From positions 1 to 38,234 of the forward strand of contig WRLK01000031.1 of NCBI GenBank assembly GCA_009777635.1: DNA of 38,234 nt. The letters run 5' to 3'. The first letter of the stretch is position 1; the number at the start of each line of letters is the position of its first letter. A program made the position numbers and the translations under genes. The stretch is from Oscillospiraceae bacterium. GTDB taxonomy: Bacteria; Bacillota; Clostridia; Oscillospirales; Ruminococcaceae. This document shows, piece after piece, positions 1 through 6,195 of this stretch. A model generated the notes under the pieces. It was not told where the DNA came from, did not search any database, and saw only the letters and a list, made by a program, of their open reading frames with translations.

Positions 1-293
1 TCTTGGGAAATGGCGGTTATGTTGCCTATCCTGCCGAAAATTCCGACGTCTCCGCCATTTGCTGCGCAAATACCGTGCATGCCACCTGTAATATCGCCCG
101 CATTGCCGAGGATAGAGATGTCCCCGTCGATTGCGAAAATGCCGTTATTGCCGCCGGAAATATCGCCCAACGTGCCTGAGGTTGTAACATTGCCGGTTGC
201 GAGAATGCCGTCCTTGCCGCCGGTAATGCTTGTTATATTGGCGGAAATTGTAACATGGCCGTTTGCGAAAATGCCGTTATTGCCGCCGGTAAT
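1..293 (-). repeat. Coding tandem repeats of about 66-72 bp inside the secreted protein gene
   Basis: Codons 185-275 of the secreted protein form four consecutive units, plus the beginning of a fifth at the window edge. Unit lengths are 22, 22, 23 and 24 codons. Two units share an identical stretch of more than 20 bases encoding GGNNGIFA, so the similarity is at DNA as well as protein level. This points to fairly recent duplication or gene conversion. The array continues out of the window. Confidence 0.75.
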
Positions 294-845
294 ACTGCCT
301 ATTGTACCGCCAATCCAGAGGTCGCCGATTGCGGTAATGCCGTCGCCTCTGCCGATAATGGTTATATCGGAGAACATCCCTTGGATTCTCGCGCCGCCGG
401 GTACTTCCAGGGCAGGGTATGCGTTAAATACTGTCCCGAGAATGGTTGTGCCCGGTGCAATGGTAATGTGAACGTCAACGCCGGGTACGTCTTCAATTAG
501 TATTGTCCAACCGTCGCCGCCGTTTGTGCCGTCGCCGCTGATGCTGATGGAGGTGGTATCTTCCACAGTGATGACGTTCTGAAATGTGTCTACATCATAG
601 CCGCTGTCGCCTGTTGTATCAACGTTTTCAAGGTCGATGAAGACGAAGCCGCTTGACCTCGACGATATGCCCTGCGCCTGCGTTACCCCCGCGGTCGCGG
701 CGGGCTGCGTCTCGCTGCTGTCCGGCATATCGCCGTCAGGGCCATCGCCATCGGCATAGGCAATTTGTACAAAGCCCCCCCCTGCAATTGTGCATAATAC
801 CAATATCAGGGCAAGCATAGTGGAAAATAGTTTTCGCGTTTTCAT
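1..845 (-). CDS. Secreted protein with tandem ~22-24-residue Gly/Asn-rich repeats (partial, C-terminus beyond window)
   Basis: The reading frame starts at the ATG at 845-843, with AAGGAG eight bases upstream, and stays open to the left edge (281 residues visible). Residues 1-31 form a signal peptide: KTRK, a hydrophobic core, then AYA as the likely cleavage site. An acidic Asp/Gly-rich stretch follows. From about residue 185 there are four tandem repeats of 22, 22, 23 and 24 residues, each starting I(T/S)GG and continuing with GI(F/L/C)A and alternating hydrophobic residues. This pattern suits a right-handed beta-helix or other solenoid on the cell surface; that fold is inferred, not shown. 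I do not recognise a named family. The mature protein should be exported. A good promoter lies at 899-927, so it is probably transcribed alone. Confidence 0.85.
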   Translation of the reverse strand, partial: MKTRKLFSTMLALILVLCTIAGGGFVQIAYADGDGPDGDMPDSSETQPAATAGVTQAQGISSRSSGFVFIDLENVDTTGDSGYDVDTFQNVITVEDTTSISISGDGTNGGDGWTILIEDVPGVDVHITIAPGTTILGTVFNAYPALEVPGGARIQGMFSDITIIGRGDGITAIGDLWIGGTIGSITGGNNGIFANGHVTISANITSITGGKDGILATGNVTTSGTLGDISGGNNGIFAIDGDISILGNAGDITGGMHGICAANGGDVGIFGRIGNITAISQ

Positions 846-898
846 AGTCGCGCTCCTTACTTTTTCGGATTGCAAAGCAATAGAACTTCCTACTGCTT

Positions 899-927
899 AT
901 TATAAATTATTTTGGCGAAGAAGTAAA
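899..927 (-). promoter_or_regulatory. Predicted sigma-A-type promoter for the secreted repeat protein
   Basis: On the minus strand, -35 TTTACT (927-922) and -10 TATAAT (904-899) are separated by 17 bases. The -10 ends 53 bases upstream of the start codon at 845. Confidence 0.5.
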
Positions 928-978
928 CATGGAAAGGGCGCAAGAAAAATTCCCTGCGCCCCTGCTTCGCCTCGGTTG

Positions 979-1170
979 TTATGAAAGCCCCTCTATTTCT
1001 TCGCGGGTCAAGCCGGTATCTTCAACAATTTCATCTATTGGCCTGTTGCGTTTTAGAAGATTTCGCGCAACATCAAAATGCCCCTCGCGCCTAGCCCCGC
1101 CCATCCTCGCCGCAATGCCCCGCCTTGAACGCTCCTCATCTTCTGCTATGATAATTCTCAATGCGACCAC
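979..1170 (-). pseudogene. C-terminal remnant of a PD-(D/E)XK nuclease/Rpn-type transposase-associated protein
   Basis: The 63 codons resemble the extreme C-terminus of PD-(D/E)XK nuclease family 'transposase' (Rpn-like) proteins. Those end in an arginine/glutamate/glycine-rich stretch followed by a short helical motif of the form VARNLL-x5-PI(D/E)xI-x4-GLTREEIE. Here ARNLLKRNRPIDEIVEDTGL and then TREEIEGLS match that tail. The catalytic nuclease core, normally 200 residues or more, is absent. An in-frame stop sits two codons before the GTG that would start the frame. I therefore call it a remnant, although translation as a small protein cannot be excluded. It lies between two unrelated genes. 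Confidence 0.55.
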
Positions 1171-1215
1171 CTCTTATATCAAGGGATTGAATCATATTTG
1201 GACACAACTCCGTAT

Positions 1216-2331
1216 TTAGTACCATTCTTTATCCGCCAGCTTATAGTCTGCAAGCCCCAGTTTATAGGGGATATTTATCCCATAAGGGCACATGGGTATA
1301 CATTCGCCGCATTGATTGCAGACATCGGCTTTTTTGTTCTTGCCAAGCCTGTCGTAGCGTGCTTTGCCAAGCTCTTTGTTGCCAAACCAAAAACGAAGCC
1401 GCTCCATCATGGAGTATTCGGCGGTATCCTGCACGGTTCCGCGCATCATTTGCCGGTCAAAATATCCTTCGGCGGCAAAAATCTCCTGAATATCCACGCC
1501 TCTTGGGCAACTGCATTTTCCGCATTGCCTGCACACATAATCGCCCAATTCACGGGCCGTCATGAATAAAGCTTCCTCGTCGGCTTTACTCATGGGCTGA
1601 TAACTTTCCGCGAACTTGAGGTCCGCTTTTAGCATCTGCCGGTTATTGATGCCTGCTACAACAACCGAGACCGGACGCGTAAACGCATAGCGGAATGCCT
1701 GCTCCGCCGATTGGTAGAGCCAGCCGTCGCCTACCGGCTTCATCAGGATCATTCCCAGCCCTTTTTCGTTTGCCAGCGGCAGCAGCTCGCCTTCAATTTC
1801 GGGGAAATTAAAACGGTCGTAATAATTGATGGTCGCCATAACGGCTTCAAAGCGGTCACGCTTTACAGCCTCAATCAAAGCGCCCGCCCACCCGTGCATG
1901 GATATCCCGATATGCCCGACCTTTCCCGCTTTTTTCGCTTCAACAGCGGCGGCGTATGCGCCGTCTTCCGCGAGCAGCCGGTCAAGCTCGTCAATCGTGC
2001 CGACCGCGTGCATCAAAAGCATATCAAGATAGCCGGTATTCAGATTTCTAAGCGTGCGGTCGATTTCCGCGGCGGCTTCTGCTTTGCCGCGTTCCATCGT
2101 TTTCGATACCAATACAAAATCATCGCGCCTGTGCATGACAGACCGCCCGATTTTCCGCTCCGATTCGCCATCACCGTAGCTTGCGGCTGTTTCTATGTAG
2201 CTGCCGCCTGCGTCGAGATAAGCGCCTAAAAGATATTCCGCCTCCTTTAGCGGGATTTCCAGCAGATGAAACCCGCCGAAGCCTAAAACCGAAGTTTTCA
2301 ACCCGGTCTTACCTAAAACTCTGTATTCCAT
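1216..2331 (-). CDS. Aldo/keto reductase with C-terminal 4Fe-4S clusters
   Basis: An NAD(P)H-type aldo/keto reductase (TIM barrel) followed by a ferredoxin-like tail, about 371 residues, the usual size for the iron-sulfur subgroup. The start chosen is the ATG at 2331, nine bases after GGAG; an in-frame TTG eight codons earlier has no ribosome site. AKR catalytic positions are visible: Tyr52 in TAASYG, Lys77 in VSKT and His108 in LLMH. The usual catalytic Asp of the DTA motif appears as Glu47 (YIETA). Cluster ligands are Cys267/270/273/275 and Cys338/341/344/348, the latter followed by PYGINIP. The protein should be cytoplasmic and may use a ferredoxin-type donor; the substrate is unknown. Confidence 0.9.
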   Translation of the reverse strand: MEYRVLGKTGLKTSVLGFGGFHLLEIPLKEAEYLLGAYLDAGGSYIETAASYGDGESERKIGRSVMHRRDDFVLVSKTMERGKAEAAAEIDRTLRNLNTGYLDMLLMHAVGTIDELDRLLAEDGAYAAAVEAKKAGKVGHIGISMHGWAGALIEAVKRDRFEAVMATINYYDRFNFPEIEGELLPLANEKGLGMILMKPVGDGWLYQSAEQAFRYAFTRPVSVVVAGINNRQMLKADLKFAESYQPMSKADEEALFMTARELGDYVCRQCGKCSCPRGVDIQEIFAAEGYFDRQMMRGTVQDTAEYSMMERLRFWFGNKELGKARYDRLGKNKKADVCNQCGECIPMCPYGINIPYKLGLADYKLADKEWY

Positions 2332-2366
2332 TTCGCTCATCTCCAAAATTTTCAAAATTTGATTTC

Positions 2367-2395
2367 AGTATATCATATTTAGTAGATTATTTCAT
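2367..2395 (-). promoter_or_regulatory. Possible promoter for the aldo/keto reductase
   Basis: Minus-strand -10 TATACT (2372-2367) and -35-like ATGAAA (2395-2390), 17-base spacer. The -35 is weak (4 of 6), so the call rests mainly on the -10 and its distance from the start at 2331. Confidence 0.35.
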
Positions 2396-2565
2396 CTATG
2401 CAAAACAGCTTCATCAATTAGACAAGACACAAAAACGCCGTTAAATTACACAGTCTGATGGGCGGCGCTTTCGGTAGTTTTTTATAGATATTACTCGCTT
2501 GAAAGTCTTAAAAACGTGTTAATCATCGGGGTTTAGCGAAATCTTATCATTCTACTCCGACCATA

Positions 2566-2605
2566 GAAAGGTCATCGATTTTGAGTCGGTGACCTTTCGT
2601 TTTTG
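2566..2605 (+). terminator. Rho-independent terminator without an upstream plus-strand gene
   Basis: GAAAGGTCA pairs with TGACCTTTC (stem arms 2566-2574 and 2590-2598), extended by CGA/TCG after a one-base bulge on each side, and is followed by GTTTTT. No intact plus-strand gene precedes it, which suggests a deleted gene or an element boundary. Confidence 0.6.
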
Positions 2606-2636
2606 GGTATAAAAAATCAACCGCACTTTTAGGCGA

Positions 2637-2665
2637 TTGAGATTTTTCGGAAAACGTGTTATATT
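2637..2665 (+). promoter_or_regulatory. Predicted promoter for the small membrane protein
   Basis: -35 TTGAGA (2637-2642), 17-base spacer, -10 TATATT (2660-2665). The start codon lies 54 bases further on. Confidence 0.5.
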
Positions 2666-2719
2666 TTAAGAGTAGATAACTTTTGCGCACTTGGTCGATA
2701 CAGCGAAATAGTTAGAGGT

Positions 2720-3112
2720 ATGCCAAATAGTCGTATACTGTCAAAAAGGGAGCATTTCATTTTTGCGGTGTTGGGTATTACGATTTTAAGTTATTTGGTG
2801 GCGGGGTTATTTGCGCTCTTTCCAAACAATCAATATTTTTATTATGCGTTTATTGGTTTTGTAGGGGCTATGCTTGTCAATGCAATAATGCCGCACCTAA
2901 TTCTCACAATTAAATATAAAAAATACTGTCCGGGCGTATTTACAGGCTGTTTTTTGATAATGCCTTTTCACATTTTGTTTTTGCACAATGCTGTAAATAC
3001 CAACTTGAAAATCAACGAAATTATTTTAGCAACCGCTGTTGTTGGCGCAATACTCCTTGGCTCTATCTTCTTGCTTAATAGTTTAGCAATAAGGATTTTT
3101 GAAGTTGACTAA
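2720..3112 (+). CDS. Small four-helix membrane protein, resembles C-terminal part of HXXEE proteins
   Basis: A 130-residue protein with four predicted membrane segments at roughly residues 12-34, 39-62, 71-92 and 100-124. The middle part (His in the second helix, then a YKKYCPGV-type loop leading into a helix) resembles the C-terminal two thirds of HXXEE-domain membrane proteins. The N-terminal helix carrying the HxxEE motif is missing. The start ATG at 2720 is preceded by AGAGG with unusually short spacing. The gene has its own promoter at 2637-2665 and stands alone on the plus strand. It may be a truncated family member or a separate small membrane protein; no function is assigned. Confidence 0.55.
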   Translation: MPNSRILSKREHFIFAVLGITILSYLVAGLFALFPNNQYFYYAFIGFVGAMLVNAIMPHLILTIKYKKYCPGVFTGCFLIMPFHILFLHNAVNTNLKINEIILATAVVGAILLGSIFLLNSLAIRIFEVD

Positions 3113-3290
3113 TTCGCTTTATTTCCATAAGACGAAACAAGCTATATTGCAGCAAGCTTTCTTCCTCATATGGTTTATTTTGATTGGGAAAACCCGACGG
3201 AAGAAGGGACGGCAATTACATGGATTAATTTTCTTAATCCTCACGGTGAAGCAGGATATAGCAGGGCATGTATTTGTATAAATCATGTTA

Positions 3291-3983
3291 TCACTTCCAT
3301 GCCCGCCGTGTATAAGGGCAGGCTTCAATACATTTGCCGCAAATCGTATTCCCGCCGCCGAAACCCTGCTTTGCCCGCTCCCTTGCGGTCATGCGGCATT
3401 TTACCGGATCAAAGAATTCATCGCGGTATATCCCGGCAGCCCATTTTCTCCCGGAGACAGCCCCGGCAGGGCAAGCGTCTTTACAAACGATGCAATCGCC
3501 GCACTTTGACTGGTTCACAGGTTCCGCAGTATTTAGAGGCGCATCTGTAAGTATGGACGAAATGCGTATCATGGAACCATACTGCTCCGTGACTAATAAA
3601 GCGCATTTCCCAATCCAGCCGATACCGGCACGGGTGGCCACGGTTTTATGGGGTAAGGCTGTATTGTTGTCCGCTTCGCCGTTTCCGACTTCTGCCCGCG
3701 TCATTGCGATTGCGGTATGCCCATGCGCTTGCAATTCTTCCGCACCCAATGCGACCAGCATATCAAGCCGTTCATTGAGCTTGATATACCAGTCGTTGTA
3801 TTCTTTCGTAGGCAAATCGGCAATACCCCGGATGACTTCATCAGGATATTTCACGCCCACACATATCCCGACAGGCAGATGATAACGCACATCCGGCGGC
3901 AATTCCTTTAAATCGCCGAAGCCGACCAGGTCAGCGCCGTGGCAAAGCAATTTATCTTTTATAAAAGCGGTTAGATTATCCAT
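3291..3983 (-). CDS. Epoxyqueuosine-reductase-like 4Fe-4S double-cluster protein
   Basis: A 230-residue cytoplasmic iron-sulfur protein. The central block KTVATRAGIGWIGKCALL corresponds to the KT-x2-x-AG-G-GWIGK region of QueG-type proteins. Eight cysteines make two clusters: Cys161/164/167/171 (CGDCIVCKDACP) and Cys196/215/218/222 (CGKCIEACP). True QueG is longer (over 300 residues) and binds cobalamin, so this is better described as a short clostridial relative of unknown substrate rather than QueG itself. Its ATG at 3983 lies within the last codons of the YaiI/YqxD frame (8-base overlap), with GAGG just upstream. That indicates translational coupling when the upstream frame is read through. 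Confidence 0.8.
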   Translation of the reverse strand: MDNLTAFIKDKLLCHGADLVGFGDLKELPPDVRYHLPVGICVGVKYPDEVIRGIADLPTKEYNDWYIKLNERLDMLVALGAEELQAHGHTAIAMTRAEVGNGEADNNTALPHKTVATRAGIGWIGKCALLVTEQYGSMIRISSILTDAPLNTAEPVNQSKCGDCIVCKDACPAGAVSGRKWAAGIYRDEFFDPVKCRMTARERAKQGFGGGNTICGKCIEACPYTRRAWK

Positions 3984-4419
3984 TCCTCATCCCATCCAGC
4001 AGTTTTTCAAACGCCGCTTCAAACAGGGCGTCATCCTCTTTTGTCCGTTTGGCCGGGCCTTTTGTCCGTCTGCCGCCCCTGCGTATCCTTTGCCCGATAT
4101 GCCGTTACATTAGTAGTTTATCCATGTTTTCATCTGTAAAAATCATCCCGTTCTGATTGATTGCCTTCGCGCCCTTGCCGATCACCATAGCGGCTAGGCC
4201 GAAATCTTGCGTTACGACAACATCATCGCGGGTCAGCAAGCCCATCAACGCATAGTCTACACTGTCGGCTTGCTTATCCACCGTAATAATGGTGCTGTAA
4301 CCGTCGTTTAATTCGTGGGAGGTGTCGATAAGCATGGTGACGGGGATATTTCTCTGTTTCGCCAGCCGTACAATGATTTGTTTGACCGGGCAGGCGTCAG
4401 CGTCAACTAAGATTTGCAT
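3976..4419 (-). pseudogene. YaiI/YqxD family (DUF188) gene interrupted by an in-frame TAA
   Basis: The first 104 codons give a typical YaiI/YqxD protein: MQILVDADACPV, then an HE segment, VVTQDFGLA and a KGAKAINQNG block. At 4107-4105 the frame meets TAA. The same frame, without any shift, then encodes about 42 further residues (RHIGQRIRRGG, RRTKGPAKRTKEDD, a helical tail) that match the expected basic C-terminus, ending at 3976. The total of 147 residues is the normal family length. The family usually has Glu just before Arg-His (FERH), so a single GAA to TAA change explains the break. The truncated 104-residue product may still be made. YaiI/YqxD proteins are thought to be PIN-like nucleases; their role is poorly defined. 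It overlaps the next gene by 8 bases. Confidence 0.85.
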
Positions 4420-4654
4420 TATTATGTGACCTTTCTTTTATGAAACGCAGATGGCACAAACCGATAGGCTTCCTTTTTGTCCATCTTGGTGATATAACGC
4501 GTGGCGATCCTTTCACCGCAATTTCTTCCTCAGCGACCACATCAATCTATCTGTGTTGTTAGCACAAGCCGACAAATCATGGGCTTTGTATAGCGCGTAG
4601 AGCGGCAATAATGGCACAGCAGCGGGTTCCTTTTTATGCTATACATATGGAAAT

Positions 4655-4683
4655 ATTATAGCATATCCTGCCGAAACCGGCAA
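4655..4683 (-). promoter_or_regulatory. Predicted extended -10 promoter upstream of the YaiI/YqxD gene
   Basis: Minus-strand -35 TTGCCG (4683-4678), 17-base spacer, and -10 TATAAT (4660-4655) preceded by TGC, an extended -10. Transcription would give a leader of about 230 bases before the start at 4419. Confidence 0.5.
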
Positions 4684-4696
4684 ACATAATATACAA

Positions 4697-4744
4697 GCAG
4701 TTCGCCACATTACCAGCCTATAAAACGGTAATATAGCGAACTGC
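4697..4744. repeat. Long imperfect inverted repeat
   Basis: GCAGTTCGC and ATTACC in the left arm pair with GGTAAT and GCGAACTGC in the right arm, separated by small bulges and an 11-base loop. A T-rich run follows on the plus strand. It sits next to an IS scar, so it may be an element end or a bidirectional terminator. Confidence 0.55.
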
Positions 4745-4771
4745 CCTTTTTATTATACACCATCTCATATT

Positions 4772-4802
4772 AGGGCGTGTTCCCACTACCGCTCAACGCC
4801 CT
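4772..4802. repeat. Short inverted repeat
   Basis: AGGGCGT at 4772-4778 pairs with ACGCCCT at 4796-4802 around a 17-base loop. It may be part of the adjacent IS1595-type scar; function unknown. Confidence 0.35.
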
Positions 4803-4846
4803 AAACAAAATAAACGATTACACGCCGCTGACGAATTTTCAAAAGC

Positions 4847-5008
4847 TCAGGAAAATCGCACATCCCGCTCAAAGTCTATTTTGATTTCCGCTTGGGGATA
4901 GGCGTCTGTCTGTATCGTAGCACCCTCGGAAATCGCTTGTTTTGCAAACGCGCCGATAGTCTTGCCCTTTAAGTTGGGAACAACCTGCATCTTCACAAAT
5001 TTCGGCTT
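4847..5008 (-). mobile_element. IS1595-type transposase fragment
   Basis: The minus-strand frame reads KPKFVKMQVVPNLKGKTIGA, then FAKQAISEGATIQTDAY, which matches the conserved strand-turn-strand leading to the catalytic (T/S)DGY/(T/S)DAY motif of IS1595/ISXO2 transposases. After about 40 residues the match stops, and the frame ends at TGA (4849-4847). The front is cut by TAG just downstream of the URO-D stop, in the same frame. Both halves of the transposase and the terminal repeats are missing, so this is a dead scar. Confidence 0.65.
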
Positions 5009-5020
5009 CTATTTTCGGGT

Positions 5021-6034
5021 TCACTGTTTTCCCGCGTCCCTACAGGCTTGTGTGTTAAGCTGGCGCAAGCGGGAAAGATAATAACGGTAATTTTCCATGG
5101 TAACGCCGGGGGGCGTCTGATGGTCAATAGAAGGGATAAAGCGCCCTCGACGGATCATAGGTAAAATACGTTCATATTCAGCGTCAATCGCTTTGGGGCC
5201 ATGTAACAGGCACATCTTGTCAAAGCCGCCGATAAAGAGAAAATCCGGATACATTTTTTGGAGTGAGCCGATGTCCAACCCGGATTGCTTTTCTAAAGGG
5301 AGGATTCCTTCTGCGCCGCAACGGATAAACCAGGGCACAGTCAGGGAAATATCGCCATCAGAGTCCACTATAACGCGAGTACCGTGTTGTTTGACCGCCG
5401 GGGTTAGCCGCTTGTAATATGGAGCGATAAACTCCTCAAACAAATCTTCTGAAATCATGGGGCCGTTATTGTAGCTCATGTCCTCCGCTATGGTCATGAA
5501 ATCCGCTTGTATATAATGTGAGAACTTTTCCACAACAATTAATTGCCATTCCAGCAAATCCTCACAGATTCGGTGATACAGCTCCGGTCGGTCGTAAAAA
5601 GCGTAGAGGTGAGGTTCAATCCCAAGAAGCTTCCGCGGGAACCAGAAGAAGCCGTCCAGCGTATACCAGATCAAGGCCTCCCCGCCCTTATGCAGGAATT
5701 GCGCTTCCTCAATTCTGGGAAGCATTCGTTCCACTGCGTCCTTTGGCAACAGAACAGGCTTTAAAGCCAAGTAATCGGCCTCGCTTTCAATCAGCGGGGC
5801 GCCGTGGCTTTTCGGTACAGGGCATTCCGGCAGTTGTGTGGGGAACCAGAACTGAATGTGTCGGTCAAGACCCCAATAGCAGTATAGCTCCTGATTACTC
5901 AAGCCTTTTGGAAGCCACTCCGTCTCCCAAAAGGCAACAGTTTTGTCCCACCAAATTGCCCACTCGATTACGGGGCAGCAGTCAACAACAGGGTTCGCTT
6001 CCATAGTTGCGTGAAAGCGTTCGCGTAAAGTCAT
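5021..6034 (-). CDS. Uroporphyrinogen decarboxylase (URO-D) superfamily protein
   Basis: A 337-residue protein of the URO-D/MtaA-type TIM-barrel superfamily. The segment EDMSYNNGPMISEDLFEEFI followed by PYYKRL is the characteristic central motif, and later blocks (DSDGDI, GAEGILPLE, GGFDKM) follow the expected order. Genuine heme-pathway HemE has a basic N-terminal substrate loop that is not evident here. Such proteins in sugar and aromatic clusters are usually uncharacterised or act as corrinoid methyltransferases; no corrinoid protein is encoded nearby. GGAGG lies 11 bases before the ATG. It is the last gene of the carbohydrate module, and its stop is ten bases from an IS1595-type scar, so its extreme C-terminus may have been altered. 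Confidence 0.8.
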   Translation of the reverse strand: MTLRERFHATMEANPVVDCCPVIEWAIWWDKTVAFWETEWLPKGLSNQELYCYWGLDRHIQFWFPTQLPECPVPKSHGAPLIESEADYLALKPVLLPKDAVERMLPRIEEAQFLHKGGEALIWYTLDGFFWFPRKLLGIEPHLYAFYDRPELYHRICEDLLEWQLIVVEKFSHYIQADFMTIAEDMSYNNGPMISEDLFEEFIAPYYKRLTPAVKQHGTRVIVDSDGDISLTVPWFIRCGAEGILPLEKQSGLDIGSLQKMYPDFLFIGGFDKMCLLHGPKAIDAEYERILPMIRRGRFIPSIDHQTPPGVTMENYRYYLSRLRQLNTQACRDAGKQ

Positions 6035-6195
6035 ATTTTTTGATCCTCCAGATATTTTTTAGTGTCTATGCGGCAACTCATTGATGCCGTCCCATCACGT
6101 TCCCATCAGTTCACGGTACCGCTCTGCCAGCTCAATCAGCGTGACACCCTCGTTGAAATTGTTGAAGCTTTGCTTCTCCAGAATGTTAGGATTTA

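Larger units (their letters stand above)
2332..2719. other. Intergenic region with divergent promoters and an orphan terminator
   Basis: This 388-base gap separates the minus-strand aldo/keto reductase from the plus-strand small membrane gene. It holds a possible minus promoter (2367-2395), a plus-strand rho-independent terminator (2566-2605) that follows no recognisable plus-strand gene, and a plus promoter (2637-2665). A 29-codon open stretch across the terminator has a protein-like composition but no start codon and no recognisable family. It may be the tail of a lost gene. Confidence 0.5.
4420..5020. other. Gene-poor decay region: leader, hairpins, IS1595 scar
   Basis: This 601-base gap holds no intact gene. 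From right to left on the minus strand it carries an IS1595-type transposase fragment (5008-4847), a short hairpin (4772-4802), a long hairpin (4697-4744), a strong extended -10 promoter (4655-4683) and about 230 bases of leader before the YaiI/YqxD start. Within the leader, 4432-4510 read on the minus strand gives a protein-like frame ending TRYITKMDKKEAYRFVPSA and then about eight more residues to a stop. It connects to an upstream frame only through a shift, so it is probably an unrecognised gene remnant. Confidence 0.5.

Noticed and set aside
1-293. Possible CRISPR-like or direct-repeat array
   Set aside because: The repeats are in-frame, diverged and have no unique spacers; protein-coding repeats explain them fully.
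10-471. Long plus-strand open frame rich in Pro and Leu
   Set aside because: It is the antisense of the repeat-coding part of the secreted protein; its apparent repeats mirror the real coding repeats and it has no ribosome site.
2332-2355. Upstream TTG start for the aldo/keto reductase
   Set aside because: It lacks a ribosome site, while the ATG at 2331 has GGAG at nine bases.
3170-3550. Plus-strand open frame downstream of the small membrane gene
   Set aside because: Only its first third is outside the QueG-like gene; the rest is antisense to it and the composition is shadow-like.
3291-3983. Naming the Fe-S protein QueG
   Set aside because: It is too short for epoxyqueuosine reductase and the cobalamin-binding part is not evident, so only family-level similarity is claimed.
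4697-4744. Calling the long hairpin a terminator of a specific gene
   Set aside because: No intact gene precedes it on either strand and the T-run is only on the plus side, so it was left as an inverted repeat.
5518-6006. Plus-strand open frame of 162 codons
   Set aside because: It lies entirely antisense to the URO-D gene, has arginine- and proline-rich shadow composition and no recognisable domain.
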